A DNA stretch of 64,000 nt from positions 15,099,054 to 15,163,053 of the forward strand of contig NC_133101.1 of NCBI RefSeq assembly GCF_022965805.1. The letters run 5' to 3'. This stretch comes from Primulina eburnea (lineage: Eukaryota > Streptophyta > Magnoliopsida > Lamiales > Gesneriaceae). This document shows, piece by piece, positions 35,283 to 46,650 of the stretch; position 1 is the stretch's first letter; each line of letters starts with the position of its first letter. The position numbers were made by a program, and so were the translations under genes. The notes under the pieces are model-generated. The model worked only from the letters and a program-made list of their open reading frames with translations, searched no databases and was not told the origin of the DNA.

Positions 35283-36002
35283 ATGGCTCGCACACGTTTG
35301 ACTGCCCGTAAGAGCGTAGCTTCGATTACTCATAGCGAGACGTTCCAGCTAGACAGTCCCCGACCTCGCCCGCGCGCCCAGTCCCTTATACGTTTAGATG
35401 AGTTGGCTCCAGCACGCCACGATAGGACGGTTAGGAGGCTGAGAGCTGGCAATCTGCAGAGGAGGAAGCAAGTGGAGGATCTGACTACCAAGCTATTGGC
35501 AGCAGAAAAGTGGATCGACCAGGTATATGAGACGTTCCAACTCGTTAATGAAGATAACGGCGAACTGCGAGAGTCGTTACGACTGACGAGGGGCCAAACC
35601 AAACAAGCTATGGATGAATTGGACCGACGCACCGTAGAATTGGCTGAAGCTCGTCACGCACGGGTAAGAGATAAGGAGAGAATGGAAGAGTCCTGGAAGG
35701 TGGTCATGCAATTGTCAGAAAATAACCAAAGGCTATCAAAGGAGATAGACGAAAGGAAGGCAAGGGAAAAGGCACTCATCCAGAAGGATCAAGCCAACTG
35801 CGCGCGTGCAAAGAAAGAGTTGGATAACGCGATAGGGAAGATTCTGACTCATAAGGAACAAATTGCTGAATTAGAATCGGAGAATCAAAGTCTACAGATG
35901 CAGCTGGCAGAGTTTTTAGACCCGGAGATGCCGGAGGAGGATTCCGAGGAGGAAGAAGCCCCACCTGACGTAGCTGTGGGGAATGGAGAGATATCAGATT
36001 AG
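35283..36002 (+). CDS. Element C leader ORF: coiled-coil protein with H3-like N-terminus, 239 aa
   Basis: An extra protein between the LTR and gag; no catalytic domain recognised. I start it at ATG 35283 because a pyrimidine-rich acceptor (TTTTTTCCAG) ends 3 nt upstream; the frame is open further upstream from 35130 but reads through leader sequence. Residues 1-11 are MARTRLTARKS, matching 9 of 11 with histone H3 (MARTKQTARKS). Residues about 20-60 are Arg/Pro-rich. Residues about 57-205 are heptad-rich and charged, a long coiled coil (RKQVEDLTTKLLAAEKW, NQRLSKEIDERKAREKAL, KEQIAELESENQSLQMQL). The end is acidic (EMPEEDSEEEEAPPD). Element A has a broken counterpart. It may be an accessory Gag-like or chromatin-interacting protein, but that is inference. 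Confidence 0.85.
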   Translation: MARTRLTARKSVASITHSETFQLDSPRPRPRAQSLIRLDELAPARHDRTVRRLRAGNLQRRKQVEDLTTKLLAAEKWIDQVYETFQLVNEDNGELRESLRLTRGQTKQAMDELDRRTVELAEARHARVRDKERMEESWKVVMQLSENNQRLSKEIDERKAREKALIQKDQANCARAKKELDNAIGKILTHKEQIAELESENQSLQMQLAEFLDPEMPEEDSEEEEAPPDVAVGNGEISD

Positions 36003-36213
36003 AATATTTTAGCGAACCATTTTTAGTTTATTTCCGTTGTCGCCATTTTCCATTCCAATAAATTCCCATTCAGTTGTTTATGTTTAATTGAGAAATCAAT
36101 AAAAGTTGTTATTTCGATTACTTGTTGGTGTCAATTTATCTTCGCGCAAATTATTCAATGCATTCTATCAATTTGTGCAACAAATATCTTAGAAACTTGT
36201 GCACTTGTAGGAA

Positions 36214-39200
36214 ATGGCCGGAAGACCTCCACGAGCCAATCGCAACCCACGGTACGCCAACAACCGCAATGACAATAATGAGAATCCGAATCCTGACGGA
36301 AATCCACCGCCGCCACCTCCCAGAGTGGGCCTGAGCCAAGCAGATTTGATGGCTATAGCCACCATAGTGGCAACAACTATCCAGGGTTTGGGAAACCCCA
36401 ATGGTAATCAGCAGCCACAACCACCACCGGCACAGAATGGGATCAAGTATCATTATGAGTCCCTTCGTAAGAACCGTTGCCCAGTGTTCAAGGGAGACGC
36501 CGACCCTGAGAGTAGCCAGAGTTGGTTGAAAAGCGTGGAAACCCAACTGCGACTGCTAGAAATACCTGAGGCACTTAAAGTAGAGGTGATAGTGCCATTC
36601 CTGGAGGATAAGGCAAGCAAGTGGTGGGAAACAGTCTCACCTGCCCTGACAGCCGCCGGAGGAATCACCTGGCGACAATTCAGAGATGTATTTCTCAAAC
36701 AGTATTTCCCAACAGAAGTCAGACTACAGAAATTGAGCGAGTTTGAGAACTTCTCGCAAACTCCAGACATGTCAGTGGTAGATTACACCTCCCGATTCAA
36801 TGACCTTGGAACTTATGCCCCGACAATCATGGCAGATGGAGTTCTGAAAATGCACAGATACAAAAAGGGATTGAGCAGCCGTATTCAGTCATCCTTAGCA
36901 GTTTATCAACCTACAAGCTTTGCCGATTTAATGGGAGCAGCAATAAGAGCTGAGACAGACATCAAGCGTCGTGAGGACGAGAACAAGAATAAGCGACACC
37001 TTACTGGACAATCATCTCAAGGGAAACAACCATTCAAGAGACCCAATCAGTCCAATGGGTCGTTCAAAGGCGCTTCGTCCCACCCAACCTACCAAGAACT
37101 AAAGATGTGTCCCAAATGTAATAATCGTCATTCTGGGGAATGCCACAGACAGACTGGGGCATGTTTCAATTGTGGTAAACTAGGGCATCGAATTGCTAAT
37201 TGTCCTGAGCCATTAAAGAGAGGGACCAAGCCAAATGCTGATGCTAACCCCAACAAGCCAAAGGAGAATAAGCCCAACGCTCGTGTGTTTGCAATAACTC
37301 AAGAAGAAGCAGTTAATGCAAGCGATGTCGTGGCAGGTACCATTTTTATCAATGAAATACCAGCTTATGTGTTGTTTGACAGTGGTGCTACTCACTCGTT
37401 TATATCTAGAAGATTCACGAAGAAACTAGGGCATACACCTGAATTACTAGTTGAACCATTTAGAGTAGCGACTCCTACTAGTAAGACAGTCGAAACACAT
37501 AGAGTGCACCGAAAGTGTAAAATTTGTATCAATGAGCAACTATTCCAAGTAGAATTGATACAACTAAACATGGTGGAGTTTGACGTCATCTTAGGAATGG
37601 ATTGGTTAGCAAGAAATAACGCGATGGTCGATTGCAAGGGAAAGAGTGTCAGACTCCGAACCCCGGACCAAAGAGAGGTCGTGTATCATGGCAAATCCAA
37701 GGAACGGAAGTCACTTCTTTCCGCATCCCAAGCATGGAAAGCCGTGAAGTCTGGAGAAGATATCTATCTAGCAATGGTTAACATAGTGAAAGAGGAGATT
37801 GAACTTAAACTAGAGGATATCCCTATCGTGCGAACATTCTCAGACGTCTTTCCAGAGGAACTACCAGGGACAGTCCCAGATCGTGAAATTGAGTTCGAAA
37901 TCAATTTAGTGCCCGGAACGGCACCCATCTCCAAGGCACCGTACAGAATGGCACCAGCTGAACTTAAGGAGCTAAAGGAGCAACTTCAAGAATTGCTAGA
38001 CAAAAAGCAGATTCGACCAAGTGCGTCTCCATGGGGAGCTCCAGTACTTTTTGTCAAGAAGAAAGATGGGAGCATGAGGTTGTGCATTGACTATAGGGAA
38101 TTGAATAAGATCACTATCAAGAACAAGTACCCTCTTCCGAGAATAGATGACCTGTTTGATCAGCTTAAGGGAGCCACAGTATTTTCCAAATTGGATTTGA
38201 GGACGGGCTACCACCAATTGAAGGTCAGGGCTGAAGACATCCCAAAGACGGCCTTTTGGACAAGGTATGGACACTACGAATTCACAGTGATGCCCTTTGG
38301 TCTGACAAACGCACCAGCAGCCTTTATGGACCTAATGAACAGCGTATTCAAGCCGTTCCTGGATCGGTTCATAGTGGTATTCATTGATGACATCCTTGTC
38401 TACTCTCCTAGCAAAGAAGATCACGAAGAGCACCTCCGCCTCACTCTACAAACTTTAAGGGAGAAAGAACTCTATGCCAAGTTCAAGAAATGCGAATTCT
38501 GGCTAAACAGTGTGTCCTTTTTAGGGCATGTGATATCGGAAGCAGGAGTATCAGTGGATCCAAAGAAAGTGGAGTCAATTCTAGATTGGCCGAAACCGAG
38601 AAACGCCACAGACATTAGAAGATTTCTTGGATTGGCAGGCTATTACAGGAAATTCGTTGAAGGATTCTCTTCCATAGCCGTACCATTAACAAGGCTTACT
38701 CAAAAGAATTCTAAATTCATTTGGGATGACAACTGCGAGAAAAGTTTTCAGACATTGAAAGAAAAGCTCGCGTCTACACCAGTGTTAGTCTTGCCCACTG
38801 AAGATAAGGATTTCACCATCTACAGTGACGCATCGAAGGAAGGGTTGGGATGTGTACTCATGCAAGAAGGAAGAGTGATTGCCTATGCATCAAGGCAGTT
38901 GAAGCCGCACGAACAAAATTATCCCACTCACGACCTCGAACTGGCAGCAGTCGTCTTTGCTTTGAAGATATGGAGACATTATCTCTATGACTCCAAGTGC
39001 GAAATCTTCACGGACCACCAGAGCCTCAAATACTTGTTCACCCAAAAGGAATTAAATATGAGGCAAAGACGATGGATTGAGCTGTTGAAGGATTACGACT
39101 TGACTATAAGCTACCATCCAGGTAAGGCAAACAAAATAGCTGATGCTTTGAGTCGGAGGAATATGAGTAAGGGTACCTTAGCTGCAATCTCCGCTCAACC

Positions 39201-39456
39201 ATGTCTGCGAGAAATCGTCAAGTTGAAACAGGATCGAGACCCAGTTCTAGTAAAACTTAAGGAACAAGCTAAGGAAGCAAAGTCTCAAGACACTCAGATC
39301 GGCGACAAAGGAGTCCTTTGGATGAAAGGACGATTGTGCGTACCAGACATAGATAACCTTCGACAAGAAGTAATGTCAGAAGCACATAAGTCGAAATTTT
39401 CAGTCCATCCCGGGAGTACCAAGATGTACAGAGACCTAAAGAAGAATTTCTGGTGA
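36214..39456 (+). CDS. Element C Gag-Pol polyprotein up to internal TGA (1080 aa)
   Basis: ATG 36214 ([20 protein letters not shown]) follows an acceptor-like TTGTAG by 3 nt. Domains by approximate residue: Pro/Asn-rich start; gag domain about 95-250; zinc knuckle [14 protein letters not shown] about 316-330; aspartic protease [10 protein letters not shown] about 386-395; RT from about 600, with [18 protein letters not shown] and the catalytic FIDDILVYS about 722; RNase H from about 865 ([17 protein letters not shown]); integrase start with the His pair ([12 protein letters not shown]) about 1057. All core motifs look intact. The frame ends at TGA 39454-39456 inside the integrase zinc finger, where element A has a Trp codon; the same frame resumes at 39463. 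The TGA is a single nonsense change. Confidence 0.94.
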   Translation: MAGRPPRANRNPRYANNRNDNNENPNPDGNPPPPPPRVGLSQADLMAIATIVATTIQGLGNPNGNQQPQPPPAQNGIKYHYESLRKNRCPVFKGDADPESSQSWLKSVETQLRLLEIPEALKVEVIVPFLEDKASKWWETVSPALTAAGGITWRQFRDVFLKQYFPTEVRLQKLSEFENFSQTPDMSVVDYTSRFNDLGTYAPTIMADGVLKMHRYKKGLSSRIQSSLAVYQPTSFADLMGAAIRAETDIKRREDENKNKRHLTGQSSQGKQPFKRPNQSNGSFKGASSHPTYQELKMCPKCNNRHSGECHRQTGACFNCGKLGHRIANCPEPLKRGTKPNADANPNKPKENKPNARVFAITQEEAVNASDVVAGTIFINEIPAYVLFDSGATHSFISRRFTKKLGHTPELLVEPFRVATPTSKTVETHRVHRKCKICINEQLFQVELIQLNMVEFDVILGMDWLARNNAMVDCKGKSVRLRTPDQREVVYHGKSKERKSLLSASQAWKAVKSGEDIYLAMVNIVKEEIELKLEDIPIVRTFSDVFPEELPGTVPDREIEFEINLVPGTAPISKAPYRMAPAELKELKEQLQELLDKKQIRPSASPWGAPVLFVKKKDGSMRLCIDYRELNKITIKNKYPLPRIDDLFDQLKGATVFSKLDLRTGYHQLKVRAEDIPKTAFWTRYGHYEFTVMPFGLTNAPAAFMDLMNSVFKPFLDRFIVVFIDDILVYSPSKEDHEEHLRLTLQTLREKELYAKFKKCEFWLNSVSFLGHVISEAGVSVDPKKVESILDWPKPRNATDIRRFLGLAGYYRKFVEGFSSIAVPLTRLTQKNSKFIWDDNCEKSFQTLKEKLASTPVLVLPTEDKDFTIYSDASKEGLGCVLMQEGRVIAYASRQLKPHEQNYPTHDLELAAVVFALKIWRHYLYDSKCEIFTDHQSLKYLFTQKELNMRQRRWIELLKDYDLTISYHPGKANKIADALSRRNMSKGTLAAISAQPCLREIVKLKQDRDPVLVKLKEQAKEAKSQDTQIGDKGVLWMKGRLCVPDIDNLRQEVMSEAHKSKFSVHPGSTKMYRDLKKNFW

Positions 39457-39462
39457 AGTGGA

Positions 39463-40677
39463 ATGAAAAAGGATGTTGCGATATTTGTTTCCAAATGTCT
39501 TGTGTGCCAACAGGTCAAAGCAGAGCACCAAAGACCTGGAGGACTCCTTCAACCTCTAGAAATTCCAGAATGGAAATGGGAACATATCTCCATGGACTTT
39601 GTGGTTGGGTTACCAAAGTCTAGACAAAGCCATGATGGCATCTGGGTAATCGTAGATAGACTCACAAAATCTGCGCATTTCTTACCAGTCCGCATGAACT
39701 ATAATTTGGACAAGCTAGCCACATTGTACATAAATAACATCGTACGATTACATGGGGTCCCAGCCAGCATCTTGTCAGACAGAGACCCGAGGTTTGTATC
39801 TCGTTTTTGGAAGAGTTTTCAACAAGCCATGGGAACTAAGGTCACCCTCAGTACGGCCTACCACCCTCAGACCGATGGTCAAACAGAGAGGACAATTCAA
39901 ACTTTGGAAGACATGCTGAGAGCATGTGTCCTAGACTTTAGCAGTAATTGGAGTGAACATTTGCCTTTGATTGAGTTTGCTTACAATAACAGTTTTCACA
40001 GCAGCATCGGAATGGCGCCGTATGAAGCTCTGTATGGGCGAAAATGTCGGTCACCACTATATTGGGATGAAGTAGGAGAAAAGGCCATCACTGGACCCGA
40101 ATTGATCCAAGAAACAGTGGATAAAATCGCTATAATCAAGGAGAGACTCAAAGTTGCCCAAGATCAACAGAAAAGTTGGGCTGATTTGAAAAGGAGACCA
40201 GTAGAGTTTATAGTGGGAGATAAAGCGTACGTGAAAGTATCACCAATGAAGGGAGTGGTTCGATTCAAAAAACCAGGGAAACTGAACCCCAGATATGTTG
40301 GACCTTTTGAAATTCTGGAGAAAATTGGTACACTTGCATACAGATTGGCAATCCCACCGAATATGTCTAGAATTCATAATGTCTTCCATGTTTCACAACT
40401 AAGAAGATATGTTTCGGATCCAAGCCACATCCTTGAAGCTGAACCACTCTTAGTCGAGGGAGACTTGAATGAAGGACTGACTTATAAGGAAGTCCCGATC
40501 AGAATCGTGGATACAAAGGACCAAGTACTAAAGAGACGAACAATTCCCTACGTCAAGGTACAATGGTCTAATCATACCGAAAGAGAAGCCACTTGGGAAC
40601 TCGAAGAGAAAATAAAAGATCTATATCCCTACCTATTTGAAGGACAAGTTAATACAAGTTTCGAGGACGAAACTTAA
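39463..40677 (+). CDS. Element C integrase remainder with chromodomain-like end
   Basis: Same frame as the upstream gag-pol, separated only by the TGA. It contains the Cys pair of the zinc finger (CLVCQQ), the DDE catalytic core (Asp in MDFVVGLPKS at about 39595, Asp in LSDRDPRF at about 39778, Glu in GQTERTIQ at 39886), the GPF-type C-terminal part (NPRYVGPFEILEK), HNVFHVSQLRRY, and a chromodomain-like segment at about 40515-40640 (YVKVQWSNHTEREATWELEE). In chromoviruses this module is thought to guide integration to marked chromatin. Stop TAA 40675-40677 overlaps the end of the 3' hairpin. The start at 39463 is only the first Met after the nonsense codon, not a known translation start. Confidence 0.9.
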   Translation: MKKDVAIFVSKCLVCQQVKAEHQRPGGLLQPLEIPEWKWEHISMDFVVGLPKSRQSHDGIWVIVDRLTKSAHFLPVRMNYNLDKLATLYINNIVRLHGVPASILSDRDPRFVSRFWKSFQQAMGTKVTLSTAYHPQTDGQTERTIQTLEDMLRACVLDFSSNWSEHLPLIEFAYNNSFHSSIGMAPYEALYGRKCRSPLYWDEVGEKAITGPELIQETVDKIAIIKERLKVAQDQQKSWADLKRRPVEFIVGDKAYVKVSPMKGVVRFKKPGKLNPRYVGPFEILEKIGTLAYRLAIPPNMSRIHNVFHVSQLRRYVSDPSHILEAEPLLVEGDLNEGLTYKEVPIRIVDTKDQVLKRRTIPYVKVQWSNHTEREATWELEEKIKDLYPYLFEGQVNTSFEDET

Positions 40678-40693
40678 AATAAGGAGGGGAGAA
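40656..40693 (+). promoter_or_regulatory. Hairpin and polypurine tract, element C
   Basis: A perfect 8-bp stem AAGTTTCG / CGAAACTT, loop AGGA (40656-40675), overlapping the last codons and stop of pol, then AAGGAGGGGAGAA before the 3' LTR. Confidence 0.85.
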
Positions 40694-42543
40694 TGTGAAG
40701 ACCGTGCAAATGGAAGGCACCAATCTTGGAAGAAATTCTTGCAACCGTTACCTTACAATTTAAGGAAATCAAAAATCACTCCGTTGCAAGCATGAGTCTC
40801 GGACGTGAACTTGGACCAAGAAAAGGCCACATTCAACTTCAAAGTGTAACCAACCTTTGACTAAGCAATCAGCAAAAATCTTGTGGAGTGATTTGAGACT
40901 TACCTTGTAGCTGAGCATTCAAACCGTTATATAATAAGTACCGAAGGTAGTAACCCACCTCATCAGTCTGCAATTCCTCCCCCGTAGCTGCAAGGATTCG
41001 AAAATATAACTGCTGAAAAAAAAAAACAGATTTCTTGATCCAATTTCCGGCCAAATTCGAAGCTTTGTGGTAGTATTTCGGAGTCCAGTTGCCGTCGTGA
41101 TTAATAACCCAGCCTTAGCCTAGTTCCTGCACATTATTTCGAGACCAGTTGCTGCTCGACGTTGGTCCAGGAATAGCCGAGGAGCTTGATCAAACAAGCT
41201 ATCCAAAAACCCGAGAATTTCCGCAACGGTTCGAAGCAAAGTTGCTGCCCTTTTTCCAGACCACTATCCTGTCCATTTCCGAAGGTGATAGCAGCCGAAT
41301 TCAGCCAAGATCGAAGCATTACAACGGCCTAATTTGAAGCTTTTCCGCAATCTTGTTCGAAATCTTTTCGGTCCAGTTACTAGGTAAATTTCTATCCATT
41401 TTTCTAAGCTATGCCGTAGCCTCTTTCGGTCTAGAAATTCCATCAACATTTCAAGTAAACGGTTGTCTCATGCTATCACAGCTCGAACCAAAAATTTAGA
41501 TCCTAAGTTCCAGCAGTCGTAAAGCCAATTCCAGTAGTTGTTGGAGGTGTATTGGTCCAAGCCTAACAATTCAATCTCAACGATAACAGTAAGTGGGTTT
41601 TCCTCTTTTGTTTTCTTGTGTTTCGAATATTGTTAAATAAAATTGTACACTTAAGTTCACTTAAGTGGCCCTTGAAATTTATATTCTTTTAATAAATATG
41701 GTTCACCCATTTGATTATTTTAAAGTGGAATTTTGAATATATATGTTATTATATAAATATATTAGCACACTTATTTTCTTTTAGGTGAGCATAATTTATT
41801 TCAAAAATAAATTAAATATGACTTTGAAAATTCGATCGGCATAATTTATTCGTTTTCATTGGGTATAAAATCCCCTTAATTATTCGTTGTTCGATATTAG
41901 TTATAATATTTGAAAGCATGTTGAATTATTTGAAATGCGTTGTAATGATTTGATTTAGAAATGGTAAAGGAAATTCCGAACTTTGATATGCTTTATTTAG
42001 GCCCTGATGCGGTGGGTTATAATAACCGTTCCTTTGGCCTCGCCCCTTAGAGGAGTAACATATAGGGGACTGATCAGTAAAAACCATAGAAAATGAGATG
42101 ATTTCCAGTGCTATATTCGTATTTTGTTAATATTCGATTCAACATGCTTAACATTGAAATTATGGTAAATTATTCGTATGTATATCCTCGATATTTGTTA
42201 TGCACGATCGGCCCCCATTTACTGAGTATTTTCCCCAAAATACTCACCCCTTACTTTCCCACCCAGATAAGAATGAGAATCAAATGGAGGACGAGGAGAA
42301 AGAATACTTTTGGGGATGGTGAAGAAGCAGTTTAATTCGTGACCGATTGATTATTCAGTCTTATGTTTTCAGTATTTCGTATTTACGCTTCCGCATGTTT
42401 CTATTTCTTTCTGAGTTGTAAAGACGTTGCACTTTTGGGAAATTTATGATAATAAACTGGTTTGGTATATGCTGTACTACGAGGCTAGTTGTCTGGCAAT
42501 TATGTGATTGCGAGATAACTCCGGTGTCGACCAACCCCGGTCA
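40694..42543 (+). repeat. Element C 3' LTR
   Basis: 1850 bp. Compared with the 5' LTR it lacks the 12 bases before the terminal A (the CCGGGGCGTGAC stretch) yet is followed directly by the TSD GCAAG. Confidence 0.93.
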
Positions 42544-42619
42544 GCAAGTTTTACTCGATCAATGACATAGCACCACCAACACTTGACTTCGATTTCATAG
42601 ATTTTTAAGGATAGGCGTC

Positions 42620-43335
42620 TGTGTGCGAAGTTTAGTAAGTGTGACTTCTGGATGGAACAAATTGCATTCTTGGTAGCATACTGTTAAAGAGAGGAAAGGA
42701 AGTGGATATGGCAAATGTGGAATTGATTCGGAATTAGGCTACTCCGAAGAATGCTACTGAAATTCAGAGTTTCTTGGGGTTGGCAGGATATTACCGGAGG
42801 TTTGTACAGAAATTTTACCGGATTGCCTGCCGTTGACATCACTGACCAAGAAGGGCGTGAAATTTGAATGGATTGGAAAATGTGAGAAGAGTTTTGACGA
42901 GCTAATGGAGTGACTACTGACTGTTCTTGTCCTGGCAATTCCGGAGGATGCTAGACAATTTTTGGTGTATATAGATGCGTCCAAGAATGGTATAGGAAAG
43001 TTTGATGTAGAATCATAAGGTCATTCATTGCCTATGATTCTCGAAAATTAAAGGTACACAAGAAAAACTATTCGAACAATGATCTCGAGATATCAGTTGT
43101 CGTTTTTGTCTTGAAGCTGTCGAGACATTATCTGTATGGTGAATGCTATGAGATTTTCACCGACAATTACAGTTGTAAATATTTCTTCGCACGAAAAGAA
43201 TTAAATATGAGGCAGAGGCGATGGTTACAGTTGGTGAAAGATTACGATTGTAACATAGGCTACCATCTAGGTAAGGCTAATGTAGTTGCATATGCTTTGA
43301 GTCGCAAATATACAGCCGATAAGGGAAAAGTGTTG
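42620..43335 (+). pseudogene. Ty3/gypsy RT-RNase H remnant
   Basis: In broken frames the plus strand reads KFSKCDFWMEQIAFL, then [19 protein letters not shown], then the RNase H stretch [43 protein letters not shown] and ALSRKY. It is a different family from A and C judged by the residues. LTRs not identified. It lies directly downstream of element C, so C may have inserted into or next to it. Confidence 0.8.
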
Positions 43336-45119
43336 CACTTAAAGTACCCAATGAATTGGCATGAATTATGCTACTGTCAAATAGAATTATTCGTTTTTGG
43401 TTGTTTGAGTGTCATTATAGGAACCTCGGCTTTTAGTATGCTGTCGTTGAGCCACCAAACTTAAATTCCCACTCTCTAAATAAATTAGTGTAATGGTGGG
43501 CAGGGTCGAATCCACAGGGAACGGAGGATGATTTCTTTCGAGTAAAATGCAAATAAAAGAGGGATTTGTTTGATATGAATTTAATAAAATACCAAACTAA
43601 ATTTAACATGCAAGAAGAAATAACTAATCAAGATGAATAACTATTGAAATGTAAATTAATATTACCAAGCTCGATTCAAGGGATTTTTACTATTCAATTT
43701 TGTCATTGTTCATCGGCTAACATATTATTTATTCATACAGTTACAAGTAATTAACTTAGAATTATAGAGATAGCAGCTAAAATTCTTGCGTTTTCTTAAT
43801 TAATTTACCAAACCCACCATCCAGTCAAAACTTATCAATAATTAACTGGGCACGATAGCGTTCCATACTAATTAAAAATAGCATTTTCGTTTTGTGAAAA
43901 CAGTTAATCCTAAAATCTAACAACCGAAATAGCTGCAATTGATAAATCGAGTTTCGTTGTTTTATTTAGATTACATATGTTATGATAGCACAACACACCT
44001 AATCTATCGCTACTCATGTACCAATCATTCATGACAATTACAGATCACTGTATTAATGGATAACAGTAAAAAATTATATATCAAATTAAATTGTCAGATT
44101 AACCGAGATACATCTTTTATAGAATTAAATATAAATTAACAAATACTTGAACAAAACATGAATATTAAATTAAAGCACAAAAAGCCTCACAATGATAAAT
44201 TGAAATAGTAAAAATATCCCTTGAATAAAAAATAAAACTTAGCCTAAAGGTGTGGAGAGACTTGGAGAGAAAATCCTTGAGCCACTTGTTTCTTGTGCTT
44301 CACGTGAGATTTTTTGGAGAGGAGGGTGGAGAATTGTGAGTTGAATGAGAAAATTCTGCAGCCACCTCCTTTTTTTTACGTGAATAGTGTAGGCTTTTTC
44401 TTTTTTTGTTGTCAATTTTTGAGAAAAGCCCATTAATGTAAATATAAAAACCTAATACCTAAAAATTAAAAGATACTAGAAAATATCCTCCAATAATATA
44501 GAGTTTTTTTTCCAAAAAAAAACTCTATCTTTTAATTATTCCTTGATATGAAAATTCTTCAATTCTCACTAAGAAGCCGAGGAGCATTCATAAGGCGTGA
44601 TCACGTCTTATCCAAAATCCAATTCTGAATTTTTCTGTTCAAGTCTTCCACTACGATCATATCGACAACTTTAATTTTGATATAAAATCACTTTTTTTAG
44701 CCCAATTTATCGCATGAACACAAAACTTCCTCATACAATAAAATTACACAAAAATTTGTCAATTAAGCACGTTGGAAGTGGTAACAATGAGACATATGAC
44801 AACAAAAAATGCCAACTATTATGAGCCTATCAGCTTTATACGTATATCAAGAACAATTGGAATGAAAATTAGAGCTCGAAGAAGAAAGAGTGTTGTACAG
44901 GGCATCTCCATCAAGAATAAAAACTGATTCAGATATCTATTTACGAGTATCTCTATCTGATTTGAAATTATAATCAGTGTAACTGTCTAGTTTAAGGTCT
45001 CCACCTGGATAGACATATTTCCCGTTCTCCAAAGTTAGTTGAGAATGTTCTTTAGTGCTATCCAATTATCCTTACTATAGGATTTGACTAATAATGGATG
45101 GTTATCCCTACAACATAAC
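43336..45119. other. Intergenic DNA, probable decayed transposon
   Basis: No gene recognised. Near 43495-43530 the text GTGGGCAGGGTCGAATCCACAGG resembles sequence common near plant LTR elements. The rest is AT-rich. Confidence 0.4.
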
Positions 45120-45920
45120 AATTTTCTGGCCTAGTGCACAACATCACTTATGATGATACCCTCGAGAGAGATTGGATCCCGGGACATGGGTGAATTCCCG
45201 GGTCATGAATGACCCGGGATACTAAATAGATGGTCCAGGTCAGGGTAAAATTGCAGGAAGAGCTCATTATAGACCGAGCAGTTGAACGCCCGGGACGTCT
45301 TCTCCCCGGGCTATTGCGAGCCCGGGCTCTCATGCAAGCTTCCGGGAGATTTTCTACCCGGGCTACTTCGATATAAGCACGCACTCAAGTGTACTAGCAG
45401 ATAGGGTGTGGGCGGTTGCCCCATCTCTGACACCGATCCAAGTAGTTGACAAAATCAGTTAAGGTGGATGTGACTAGTATGAGATTTCACGTATCAGTAT
45501 ATAGGGTGTGATCAGCCGCCATGCTATAACTAGTAGGTAGCACGAAGAACAAGGTCATCATCACTTCTCCTACTATAAATAATAGGTTCTCTCCTTGCAT
45601 TTGATTCATTCTGATATTGATTATACTAGAATTCATTGCTCATTTATTGTAAAAACTCTTTCCTACACATCAATCTCACAACCATCACCTGGTTACATTG
45701 GTCCTTTGTTGAATCGTTTACTGACTTAAGCATCGGAGTGGTCACGCCGGACACCTCTCCGACGCCCATTCACTCGGTTATCTTCTTGAACGTGGGTCAT
45801 ATCAGTCGCCCAGGAAGAAATCTTCTGGTTCAGTTATTCAAGCTGCTCTTATTTCCTTCATTATCTTGATAACAGATCTGGTAGAGGACCCGACTCGGCT
45901 CATCCCTTTCACCGAATCGC
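45120..45920 (+). mobile_element. LTR-like segment, probable Ty3/gypsy (Tat-like)
   Basis: GC-rich left part with seven CCCGGG sites, a TATA-like CTATAAATAA at about 45573-45582 after a promoter-like region, then TTGACT/CTGACTTAAGCATCGGAGTGG and CGCCGGACACC(T)CTCCGACGCCC, text typical of the U5 of Tat-type LTRs. Edges and internal region not identified. Confidence 0.45.
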
Positions 45921-46170
45921 ATCAACTTACACAAGGCTATTTACTGTAGAGGCATAGGGAACGTGTCTCATGTCCTCAACCTTTTGTGGTGTCTTAGGAC
46001 ACTGCTCTATGGAGAGGACGACTCCATATCAGGATGGTAGGTAACCCTTCTTGGAATTTTTCATTCTAAAATACAATAGCAACTTATCAATACAAGTAGC
46101 TTGACCCTATGCCAACAATTGATTCTTGCGATCTCAAACAATTCGAATTCTAACAACACAATTTGATTAT

Positions 46171-46575
46171 CTCACAAGTCTTAAGTGTACATGATTATCA
46201 GTGCCGACAGATTCTGAGCAAAATCCAATGGACTAAATCACGAATCAATGCTGGAAGGTTTTAAGTTTACATATTTATCAGCGCAAAGAGATTTTCACCA
46301 AATTCAATGGACTAAATCAATTATCAATACTCACATGTCTTAAGTTTACATATTTATGAGTAAAAAAAGATTTTGATTAAATCCAATGGACCAATCACGT
46401 ATCGATGCTTTTGGCCTTTAAGTTTGCATATTTATCAATGCAAAGTGATTTTAACCAAGTCCAATGCACTAATTCATGTATCTTAAGTTTACATTTATAT
46501 CAGTGCAAAAAGATTTTGATCAAATGGACCAAATCACGAATCAAAGCTCGGAGGTTTATCAATGCAAAGTGATTT
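46171..46575 (+). repeat. Minisatellite, about 80-bp unit, about 5 copies
   Basis: Units are anchored by TTAAGTTTACAT at 46181, 46261, 46340, 46428 and 46493 with a partial unit after. Each continues TATTTATCAGTGCAAA, GATTTTGACCAAATCCAATGG, ACTAAATCACGAATCAATGC. Unit lengths vary from 65 to 88 bp. Confidence 0.88.
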
Positions 46576-46650
46576 CATTCTTTCTATTCAATAAAGATCT
46601 CTTCCCGGAACTGGTCTTTCGTGGTGTCAAATTACAGTCTTAACATATGA

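Larger units (their letters stand above)
33006..42543 (+). mobile_element. Element C: nearly intact Ty3/gypsy chromovirus (Tekay/Del-like)
   Basis: 9538 bp with TSD GCAAG (33001-33005 and 42544-42548). The 5' LTR is 33006-34864 and the 3' LTR 40694-42543. By eye the LTRs differ at about 20 positions, plus a 12-bp loss at the very end of the 3' LTR, so the insertion is fairly recent but older than element B. Interior: PBS, leader ORF, a single-frame gag-pol of 1488 codons with one nonsense codon, hairpin, polypurine tract. It could move only if the TGA were suppressed or enzymes were supplied in trans. Confidence 0.96.

Noticed and set aside
35283..35315. A true histone H3 gene fragment
   Set aside because: Similarity stops after residue 11 and the frame continues as a coiled coil; it is mimicry or chance, not an H3 pseudogene.
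46171..46575. CRISPR-like regular repeats
   Set aside because: Plant nuclear DNA, variable unit length, no constant repeat with unique spacers; it is a minisatellite. The same applies to the 50-bp CACTA array.
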